Assembly (NCBI GenBank): GCA_027068085.1
Contig: JAMOUQ010000007.1
Span: 1 to 56,615 of the forward strand
From: Desulfobacteraceae bacterium
GTDB lineage: Bacteria; Desulfobacterota; Desulfobacteria; Desulfobacterales; Desulfosarcinaceae
DNA: 56,615 bases
Direction: 5' to 3'
Shown: piece by piece, positions 16,816 to 23,660 of the stretch
Numbering within the stretch: the first letter of the stretch is position 1
Layout: the number at the start of each line of letters is the position of its first letter
Program-made: the position numbers and the translations under genes
Notes under the pieces: model-generated
Seen by the model: the letters and a program-made list of their open reading frames with translations, nothing else
What the model was told of the DNA's origin: nothing
Database searches by the model: none

Positions 16816-17532
16816 CCCTTGGATCCGCGACTGCCTGCACTGCGGGCAGCGCCCCGGCTTTCTGAGACTGTCGGTCTTTCTGAAACGGAAGCCGCAGTTG
16901 CGGCAGCGGGCCGGCCTGACCGCCAGTTTTCCTCCGCTGCGGGCCACGGTGCGCCTGACATGCTGCAGGTGGGGCAGCAGTTCTTTTTCCGTCAGGTCAA
17001 GTTTCAGGGCCAGTTCCAGCAGCGAAAGCGGCCCTGCCGCCAGATGGGCCATGATCTGCTGGCGGACCGTCAGCCCGGAGACAGCCGGGATTTCCTCCAG
17101 CAGTTGTTCGATACAGGCGCTCATGATCCGGGCGCATGCTTGGTAGGCAAACAGGGGGCCTCCGTAAGGATCTTCGATGAACTTGATTCTGCCCGAAGGA
17201 TGAAAGACCGCCAGTATCTCTGTCTTGGAGGCGGGAGTCCGGAATTGGTCCCGGATCAGCCTGCGTTGAAAAGGTTCCATCACCAGGATCAGGTCGGCCT
17301 CTGCCACCATGGAGCCGTTCACCTGGCGGGCGCGATGGGCGGATATGTCGATACCTCCGGCTTCCATGACCCTGATGGCGTTTTCGGAAGCTTCGTGCCC
17401 CACCAGGGCGTTGGTGCCGGCCGAGGCGACCCTTACCGCAGGCCGCAGCGGAGGCGGCAGCATATGTTTCATGAGGCCTTCAGCCATGGGGCTGCGACAG
17501 ATATTGCCGGTGCATACGAAAAGAATGTTCAT
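16789..17532 (-). CDS. Low-molecular-weight protein tyrosine phosphatase fused to HTH/Zn-ribbon domain
   Basis: Residues 1-~150 are an LMW-PTP: P-loop VCTGNICRSPMAEGL with nucleophilic Cys at residue 7 and the Arg six residues on, and the general-acid loop EDPYGG. Residues ~153-247 are a different domain: a winged-helix-like stretch (LTVRQQIMAHLAAGPLSLLELALKLDLTEKELLPHL), then two CxxC knuckles (ARCRNCGFRF and GRCPQCRQSRI). This matches the stand-alone HTH plus Zn-ribbon regulators of COG3357 type. Start ATG at 17530-17532 with GGAG upstream. LMW-PTPs act on phosphotyrosine or, in the arsenate reductase branch, on arsenate. The fused DNA-binding-like part suggests a phosphatase that also binds nucleic acid or is metal-regulated. 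I do not recall this fusion as characterised. Confidence 0.8.
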   Translation of the reverse strand: MNILFVCTGNICRSPMAEGLMKHMLPPPLRPAVRVASAGTNALVGHEASENAIRVMEAGGIDISAHRARQVNGSMVAEADLILVMEPFQRRLIRDQFRTPASKTEILAVFHPSGRIKFIEDPYGGPLFAYQACARIMSACIEQLLEEIPAVSGLTVRQQIMAHLAAGPLSLLELALKLDLTEKELLPHLQHVRRTVARSGGKLAVRPARCRNCGFRFRKTDSLRKPGRCPQCRQSRIQGPWLSLNGK

Positions 17533-17752
17533 TTCTGCTCCAGCGGCGGCAGCCCAGGCCGGCTTGCAATGGGATAAGTGTTAGGGTAAAGTCTGTCCGT
17601 TGTCATCGGCGATGGTCCGACAGGGCCGCGCCGGAGTTCGACTCTGGCAGTATTTGCGGTATTCGTAAAACAAAAGTTGTCTCTCCGGGCCTGCTTTCCG
17701 GCAAATTTATACGGGTGTGGCCCGGCAACCTTTCAAATAAGATCTATAATCT

Positions 17753-19003
17753 ATGACAATCGAGTTCAAACCTCAAGTCCCGTCGCGTGAGATCCTTGAC
17801 CGGGTGGAAAGATTGCAGGCCGGCCTGGCCGCCGCCGGCCTGGATGCGGCTTTCATAGCTCAGCCGGTCGACCTGTATTATTACTCCGGAACGGCTCAGA
17901 GCGCCTACCTCTATATCCCTGCAGATGGCATGCCGATATTGATGGTGCGGCGCAGCCCGGAGCGGGCCCGCCAGGAGTCTCCCCTGGAGGTGGTTGCCGT
18001 TGAAAAGGTATCCCGGGTGCCCGAACTGGTGCGGGAGATGACCGGTTTTTTGCCGGCAAAATGCGGTCTGGAGTTCGACATCCTCCCGGTCCGTGAATAT
18101 TTTTATTATCAGAGCCTGTTTCCCGGGACGGTTTTCGAGGACGCCAGCCGTTTGATCCTGAACCAGCGGGCGGTCAAGTCGGACTGGGAAATAGGCCGCC
18201 TGGAAAAGGCGGGCCGGGTTTCCATGCAGGCCTTCCAGGCCCTGGGCGAAAGGCTCGAGCCGGGCTGGAGCGAGCTTGAAGCGGCCGCCGCCATCGAAGC
18301 CGCGGCCCGGGCCATGGGCCATGAGGGAAAGCTGCGGATCAGGCATTTCCGGGCCGAGGGGTACCCCGGTCACCTGCTCAGCGGACCCAACGGATCCCTT
18401 GCCGGGGCGCTGGATTCGCCTGCCACGGGCCGGGGACCCTCGGCGGCTTTTCCCTTTGGGGCCGGCCACAGGCGGATCGGTGCCCATGAGCCGGTGATGG
18501 TGGATTTCGCCTGCATGGTGGAAGGTTACCACATGGACGAGACCAGGATGTTCGCCGCAGAAAAGATGCCTGCCGCGGCCCGGGACGCCACCCTGGCGGC
18601 GGCCGAGATTTACCGCGGCCTTTTGGATTACCTCCGGCCCGGCCTGACATGCCACCAGGTGTTCTCCAGGGCCGTGGAGATTGCGGCCGGGATAGGCTGG
18701 CAGGAAGAATTCCTCGGCCTTCCGGAAAGCAAGGCCAGGTTCGTGGGCCACGGAATTGGCCTGGAACTGGTGGAGCCTCCCCTGTTGGCCCGGGGGCGAA
18801 AGGACGTCTTGAAAGCCGGAATGGTCTTTGCCGTCGAGCCCAAGATGGTGGTCAGGGACGGTTTCATCGCCGGTGTGGAGAACGTGGTCAGGCTCACGGA
18901 TGAAGGAGCGGTGGAGGTTTCCGTCACCCCGCTGGAAATTTTCCTCTGCAGCAACGGCCAGAAAAAGGAAATCGCCAATGAGCAGAAAATCACCCAGGTT
19001 TGA
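17753..19003 (+). CDS. M24-family metallopeptidase (Xaa-Pro aminopeptidase-like)
   Basis: The 416-residue protein has a creatinase-like N-terminal domain (RVERLQAGLAAAGLDAAFIAQPVDLYYYSGTAQ), then the pita-bread catalytic domain. All five metal ligands are visible: the two Asp in VMVDFACMVEGYHMDETR, His in VGHGIGLELVEPP, Glu in FAVEPKM and Glu in GVENVV. It probably removes N-terminal residues next to proline or cleaves dipeptides in the cytoplasm. Start ATG at 17753; the leader lacks a strong Shine-Dalgarno. Its last 26 bases overlap the next gene in another frame, so it is co-translated with the radical SAM protein. Confidence 0.88.
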   Translation: MTIEFKPQVPSREILDRVERLQAGLAAAGLDAAFIAQPVDLYYYSGTAQSAYLYIPADGMPILMVRRSPERARQESPLEVVAVEKVSRVPELVREMTGFLPAKCGLEFDILPVREYFYYQSLFPGTVFEDASRLILNQRAVKSDWEIGRLEKAGRVSMQAFQALGERLEPGWSELEAAAAIEAAARAMGHEGKLRIRHFRAEGYPGHLLSGPNGSLAGALDSPATGRGPSAAFPFGAGHRRIGAHEPVMVDFACMVEGYHMDETRMFAAEKMPAAARDATLAAAEIYRGLLDYLRPGLTCHQVFSRAVEIAAGIGWQEEFLGLPESKARFVGHGIGLELVEPPLLARGRKDVLKAGMVFAVEPKMVVRDGFIAGVENVVRLTDEGAVEVSVTPLEIFLCSNGQKKEIANEQKITQV

Positions 19004-20138
19004 ACAGGGGCCCATCAGGCCCCCCAACGAGGCCCGCAGCCTGCTGCTGCGGATAACCAGGAACTGTCCCTGGAACAGGTGCCGCTTTTGCCCGGTATAC
19101 AAAAAGCGCAAGTTCAGCCTGCGCAGCGTGGATGAGATCAAGCAGGACATCCAGGCGGCCCGCGATGCCGCCGACCGGGTCAGGGAGCTTTCCTGGAAAC
19201 TTGGTTCCAGCGGCCGGGTCGACGATGCCGTCATCAGCCAGATTCTTTCCAGTCCTGAGTATAGTGACAGTTTCCGCAGCGTGGCCCTCTGGATGTACTA
19301 CGGAACCGGGGCCTGCTTTCTGCAGGACGCCGACAACCTGGTCATGCCGACCGCCGACCTGGTGGAGGTACTGACTTTCCTCAAGGAAAAGTTTCCCGAG
19401 ATAACCCGGATCACCACCTATTCCCGTTCACGCACCATCGTCCGCAAATCGGTGGATTCGCTTACCAGGATCCGCGAGGCCGGCCTGGATCGTGTCCACG
19501 TGGGGCTGGAGAGCGGTTGCGATGCGGTACTGAAATTCATGCAGAAAGGGGTTTCAGCCGCCCAGCACATAGAGGCCGGCAAACGGGTGGTGGCCGCCGG
19601 TATGGAGCTTTCCGAATACGTCATGCCGGGCCTGGGAGGGCGTGACCTGTGGCGCGAACATGCAGAGGATACGGCCCGGGTACTGAACCGGATAAATCCT
19701 CATTTCATCCGTTTGCGCAGCCTGCGGGTGCCGCGGCGTGTCCCCCTGTATGAAGATCTAGTCTCCGGCAGATTCCGGATGCAGAACGATGATCAGCTGG
19801 CCCTGGAGATCAAGGTTTTCCTGGAAAACCTGGAAGGGATCACCAGCACTATTACCAGTGATCACATCATGAACCTCCTGCCGGAGGTTGCCGGCAAGCT
19901 GCCCGGTGACAAGCAGAAAATGCTGGCTGTGGTGGAACAATACCTGAAGCTGCCGGACAAGCAGCGCCTGATCTACCGGGTGGGGCGCAGGGGCGGAGCC
20001 TACGAGTCGATACGCGATCTTGAAAGGGATCCGGCCACCTACGCCAAGATCAGCCGGCTGGTCGAAGAAGTAGCCGGCGAACGCGGCCCCGAAGGCCTGG
20101 AAGAATTTATTGCCGAGCTGGCCGACCGTTATGTCTGA
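18978..20138 (+). CDS. Radical SAM protein with CX4CX2C motif
   Basis: This 386-residue protein begins with ARSLLLRITRNCPWNRCRFCPVYK, giving a CX4CX2C arrangement instead of the canonical CX3CX2C. The rest is radical-SAM-like: TADLVEVLTFLKEKFPEITRITTYSRSRTI, RIREAGLDRVHVGLESGCDAVLKFMQKG, and EYVMPGLGGRDLWREHAEDTARVLNRI. The start ATG at 18978 lies inside the end of the peptidase gene, with AAGGA nine bases upstream; longer starts are overlap. It resembles an uncharacterised group common in Desulfobacterota. No second Fe-S binding motif is seen, so an accessory cluster is unlikely. The substrate is unknown. Confidence 0.8.
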   Translation: MSRKSPRFEQGPIRPPNEARSLLLRITRNCPWNRCRFCPVYKKRKFSLRSVDEIKQDIQAARDAADRVRELSWKLGSSGRVDDAVISQILSSPEYSDSFRSVALWMYYGTGACFLQDADNLVMPTADLVEVLTFLKEKFPEITRITTYSRSRTIVRKSVDSLTRIREAGLDRVHVGLESGCDAVLKFMQKGVSAAQHIEAGKRVVAAGMELSEYVMPGLGGRDLWREHAEDTARVLNRINPHFIRLRSLRVPRRVPLYEDLVSGRFRMQNDDQLALEIKVFLENLEGITSTITSDHIMNLLPEVAGKLPGDKQKMLAVVEQYLKLPDKQRLIYRVGRRGGAYESIRDLERDPATYAKISRLVEEVAGERGPEGLEEFIAELADRYV

Positions 20139-20262
20139 TGGCCCGGCAAACAGTACGAAATCTGCGTTGCGCCTCGCCCCGCGGCGATTGAGGCCCTGTT
20201 CAGGTGCGCCGATCGCCGGGGGCGGAGCAGCATTATGGGGATATTACCGTTGCCGGGCCATC
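20137..20262. repeat. 13-bp perfect inverted repeat flanking a convergent intergenic gap
   Basis: GATGGCCCGGCAA at 20137-20149 is the exact reverse complement of TTGCCGGGCCATC at 20250-20262. The arms begin at the radical SAM stop codon and end just before the binding-protein stop, so they bracket the gap between convergent genes. They could form the base of a bidirectional terminator. Confidence 0.5.
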
Positions 20263-20276
20263 CTCGATTTCCGGGC

Positions 20277-21503
20277 TTACGAATGCCGGCCGGGCGTGTC
20301 GTCGGACGATGTCAGGAAGTAGATATAGCTTGGACACACCGATTTGTAGAATTCGTATTCGCCGTTTTCGTTGATCTTTACAATCATGGCGCATTTGCTA
20401 GGATCGCCGCTTTCATTGAAGTTCATCTCACCGGTTACACCTTCGAAACCTTCTATCTTCGCCAGGGCGTCACGGAGCCTGTGACGGTTTTTCTCCGGGC
20501 TGCCCGAGTAATCCATGTTTCCCAGGGCCGTCCGGATCAGCTCCAGGCAATCCCAGGTAAGGGCGGCTCCGCCGTCGGGCAGGCTGCCGTATGCCTGCCG
20601 GTACATGTCGACAAACTGCTTGGCGCTTCCCGAGGCTCCCCGGGCGACGAAATGGTCGCAGAAGTAGAACCCATAGCAATCCGATCCGCATTGCCGGATG
20701 GTTTCAGATGCGCCCCAGCTGTCACTGCCGGTTATGGGCCTTGTCCACCCGAGCTGACGGGCCTGCTTTACTATCGGCCCGATCTCGTTGTAATACTGGG
20801 GCAGAAACAGGATTTGAGCTCCTGATTTGATTATGGTTTTCAGCTGCTTGCTGAAATCGGTATCGCCGGTGTTGAAGCTTTCGTAGGCGACCACCGATCC
20901 TTTCCCGTGCAGTTTCTCCCAGGCGTCTTTGAAAAACTTGGCCAGCCCGCGGGGATATTCATTGTCCCGGGCATACAGAACGGCAGCGGCTTCGTAACTG
21001 AATTCTTCGGTGATGAAGCTGGCCAGGACAGGCCCCTGGAAAGGGTCCAGGAAACAGGCCCGGAAAACAAAGGGACGGTCCTTGGTGGTTTTCGGGTTGG
21101 TCGACCAGGGGCTTATCATGGGAGTGGCGTATCTGTCGGCCACTTCTCCGGCGGGAACGGCCTGGCTGGAAGCCTGGGGGCCGACTATGGCCAGAACCTT
21201 GTGCTCTGTTATCAGTTTTTCGTTTACGTTGACGGCCCCTGCGGGATCTGTCTGATTGTCCATGATCACAAGTTCCACCTTGTGGTATTTGCCTCCGGTT
21301 TTGATTCCTCCCTTCGCGTTGATCCCGGAAGCCCACAGCTGGGCTGCCCGGCGGGTGTTTTCGCCCGTGCTGGAAAGAGTGCCGGTAAGGGGCGCGTTGA
21401 TTCCGATCTTGATGGTTTTTGCCGGCGAAAACCACGCAAGCCATACAACCACGATTAAAACCACCGCCGCCAGGCCGATAATCAGATACCTATACTTGTT
21501 CAT
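20277..21503 (-). CDS. Branched-chain amino-acid-type ABC substrate-binding protein
   Basis: This 408-residue protein has an uncleaved-looking N-terminal membrane anchor (YLIIGLAAVVLIVVVWLAWF), then a type I periplasmic binding fold: TIKIGINAPLTGTLSSTGENTRRAAQLWASGINAKGG, VLAIVGPQASSQAVPAGEVADRYATPMISPWSTNP, and VVAYESFNTGDTDFSKQLKTIIKSGAQILFLPQYYNEIGP. The family (LivJ-like) binds amino acids, urea or aromatic acids. Start ATG at 21501-21503 with GGAGGG five bases upstream. No permease or ATPase gene lies nearby, and the next gene is a divergent response regulator. The Cys pair in CGSDCYGFYFCDHF may form a disulfide. Confidence 0.85.
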   Translation of the reverse strand: MNKYRYLIIGLAAVVLIVVVWLAWFSPAKTIKIGINAPLTGTLSSTGENTRRAAQLWASGINAKGGIKTGGKYHKVELVIMDNQTDPAGAVNVNEKLITEHKVLAIVGPQASSQAVPAGEVADRYATPMISPWSTNPKTTKDRPFVFRACFLDPFQGPVLASFITEEFSYEAAAVLYARDNEYPRGLAKFFKDAWEKLHGKGSVVAYESFNTGDTDFSKQLKTIIKSGAQILFLPQYYNEIGPIVKQARQLGWTRPITGSDSWGASETIRQCGSDCYGFYFCDHFVARGASGSAKQFVDMYRQAYGSLPDGGAALTWDCLELIRTALGNMDYSGSPEKNRHRLRDALAKIEGFEGVTGEMNFNESGDPSKCAMIVKINENGEYEFYKSVCPSYIYFLTSSDDTPGRHS

Positions 21504-21820
21504 CACAACCCTCCATCCATCATCAAGAGATTCAAGGCAACAACAGCGTTCTGTACAGGTGCGGTGAAAGGCATCTTAGTGTATTTTTATGCTGTTTCCA
21601 ACCATCAAATTTGTGTTTTCCTATTAAAATCGTCCTGAAAAGCAAATTTTCTGAACCCTGTCCATGCCGGCTGCGGTCGGTCAGAACAGGCATTCGCGGC
21701 AGCCGGGCGATTCGGGTTGACCCAAGCCGGTCTTGATATTTTACAAATGGTCTACTATATTCGCTTAGATGGCAGAACCGCAGCCGTTTTTTTGCAAGCA
21801 GCCGCTCTGGAGGCGCCCCC
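21504..21820. other. Divergent intergenic region
   Basis: 317 bases between the binding-protein gene and the response-regulator gene. The plus-strand promoter is listed separately. An AT-rich stretch at ~21575-21630 probably holds the minus-strand promoter, but no clean -35/-10 pair was found. Confidence 0.5.
21733..21761 (+). promoter_or_regulatory. Sigma-70-like promoter of the receiver-AAA+ gene
   Basis: TTGATA (21733-21738), 17-base spacer, TATATT (21756-21761). Start of transcription near 21768, ~50 bases before the ATG at 21821. Confidence 0.6.
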
Positions 21821-22969
21821 ATGGAAAAAACCTGGCGCGTAATGTTTGTGGACGACGATCGTGACATCCTCTCCATGGTGGAGCAGTATCTGAAGATGCA
21901 GCGATACGATGTCGTTACCGTCGACAGTGGTTTCAAGGCCCTGGACGTGATCAAACAGCGGGATGTCGATATAATCTTCACCGATTACAAGATGCCCGAG
22001 TTCAGCGGGCTGGAGCTTCTGGCGGCCATCAAGAAGTACAAGCCGGAGATCGAGGTGGTCATAGTTACCGGTTACGGCTCCATGGAGTCGGCCATTCAGG
22101 CCATGAAATACGGCAGCTACGATTACCTCCAGAAGCCTTTCAAGCTCGATCACCTCAAGCTGATCATCGACAGGGTCATCGAAGAAAAGAAGCTGAAGCA
22201 CAGGGAAGACCTGATCCGCAAAAGGGCCATCCAGCGCCATCGCTATTACGATCTTGTCGGCATAAGCCCCAGGATGCAGCAGGTCTATGAGCTGATCGAG
22301 ACCGTGAGCCGGGGCCGGTCCATGGTCCTGCTTCAGGGCGAAAGCGGAACGGGCAAGGAGTTGGTTGCCCGCACCATTCATGCCCGCAGCGACCGGGCCG
22401 CCAAACCGTTCGTGCCGGTAAATTGCAGCAGTGTCAGCGAGTCCATGGACGAGCAGCGGATCGTGGAACATGTGACCGGGCTGATTTCCACCGTGGCAAA
22501 CGGAACGATCTACCTGGACGAGATCGCCGAATTGTCCCCTGGTTTGCGCCTGAACCTGCTCCAGGCCCTGGAAAGCGAGCAGCGCAAGACCGGAGACCGG
22601 GCGCGGGTGATTGCCGCCACGGCCAGGGAGATCGGGGAACTTGTCCAGAGCGGAGCCCTGCAGAAGGACCTTTTCGACCTGCTGGACGCGGTCCTGATAA
22701 AGCTTCCGCCGTTGCGGGAGCGAAGAGAAGATATCTGCCTGCTGATAAACGAGTTCATCTACAAGTTGTGCGCCAAGCACCGCAAGGCCATCATCGGGGT
22801 TCATCCCGAGGCCCTGGATATCCTCCTGCGTTACCACTGGCCGGGAAATCTGATTCAGCTGCAGAACGTAATCGAAAGGGCCCTGGCCCTGGAAGTGGAT
22901 CAGATGATAAGACCGGACGATCTTCCGGCCGAGATCCGCACTTTCAGCGAAATCTCCCGCATGGGGTGA
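21821..22969 (+). CDS. NtrC-like receiver-AAA+ protein lacking GAFTGA loop and DNA-binding domain
   Basis: Residues 1-~120 form a receiver with DDDRD, phospho-acceptor D55 in FTDYKMPE and Lys in YLQKPF. From ~145 an AAA+ domain of the sigma-54 activator type follows: Walker A GESGTGKE (173-180) and Walker B GTIYLDEI. The stretch where activators carry the GAFTGA loop is replaced by NCSSVSESMDEQRIVEHVTGLISTV and is shorter. The usual FRxDLYYRL is KDLFDLLD, with the arginine lost. The protein ends at residue 382 (LPAEIRTFSEISRMG) without a Fis-type helix-turn-helix. It therefore cannot act as a normal sigma-54 activator. Roles as an ATP-binding signalling switch or an activator's antagonist are possible. 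Start ATG with GGAGG at ~21809. Confidence 0.85.
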   Translation: MEKTWRVMFVDDDRDILSMVEQYLKMQRYDVVTVDSGFKALDVIKQRDVDIIFTDYKMPEFSGLELLAAIKKYKPEIEVVIVTGYGSMESAIQAMKYGSYDYLQKPFKLDHLKLIIDRVIEEKKLKHREDLIRKRAIQRHRYYDLVGISPRMQQVYELIETVSRGRSMVLLQGESGTGKELVARTIHARSDRAAKPFVPVNCSSVSESMDEQRIVEHVTGLISTVANGTIYLDEIAELSPGLRLNLLQALESEQRKTGDRARVIAATAREIGELVQSGALQKDLFDLLDAVLIKLPPLRERREDICLLINEFIYKLCAKHRKAIIGVHPEALDILLRYHWPGNLIQLQNVIERALALEVDQMIRPDDLPAEIRTFSEISRMG

Positions 22970-22984
22970 CGGCCCTCAGGGGCG

Positions 22985-23536
22985 TCAGTCCCCGGCCGCC
23001 AGGTTTTCTGCCAGTTGTTCCGGCTCTATGGGAAGATAACTGAAGATCCTTTTTTCAAGGGCCAGGCTGTCGCGCCATACCTGCCGGGCCCTGCGTTGCA
23101 GGCTGGCGGTGGTGGCGTATCTTTTGACGATATAATCCATGCGGGTATTGAGCGAAACTATGCTGTCATGGAGGACCCGCTTGTCGGAGTAGTTGACAAG
23201 CTCGGCTTCGCTGGGAAGCCGGCCGGCAAAATAACGGTCCAGGATCACGTGCTGGCGCACGATCTCGCCCACTTCGGGAAACCCCAGCCGGGTGAGATAT
23301 TCCCCTCCTGTCCGGGCGTGGTTTTCACCGGTTTCAAAACTGCGGGGCTTGGTGATGTCGTGCAGCAGGGCGGCCGCCCTGACCAGGTCGCGGTTGACAC
23401 TCACGCCGGAGCCGGCAAGGCCGTCGCACAGAAACAGGGCCACCCGGCAGACCATGCGGCTGTGGTTTTGGATGTGAAGCGGCATGGCAACTGCCTCCAG
23501 CATGCGAAGACATTCCTGGCGGGCCGGTACGCGCAT
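22985..23536 (-). CDS. HD-domain phosphohydrolase-like protein
   Basis: This 183-residue protein has the HD signature: His in IQNHSRMVCRVALFLCDGL, then AAALLHDITKPRSFETGENHARTGGEYL with the HD pair, then IVRQHV and a distal Asp in VNYSDKRVLHDSIVSL. It belongs to small HDIG-type hydrolases of nucleotides or phosphoesters. Start ATG at 23534-23536 with GGGGAAAG upstream. It converges with the receiver-AAA+ gene (15-base gap) and is divergent from sucA. The substrate is not identifiable. Confidence 0.8.
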   Translation of the reverse strand: MRVPARQECLRMLEAVAMPLHIQNHSRMVCRVALFLCDGLAGSGVSVNRDLVRAAALLHDITKPRSFETGENHARTGGEYLTRLGFPEVGEIVRQHVILDRYFAGRLPSEAELVNYSDKRVLHDSIVSLNTRMDYIVKRYATTASLQRRARQVWRDSLALEKRIFSYLPIEPEQLAENLAAGD

Positions 23537-23660
23537 GTAATTCTTTCCCCCTGCTCGTGAAAACTGTGATAGAATAATAACCGGTGGGCAAGGCCCGCTC
23601 AAGCATAAACTGACCATTCCAGGACGCTTCCTGAAACCTCATCCCCCGGGGGAAGATGTC

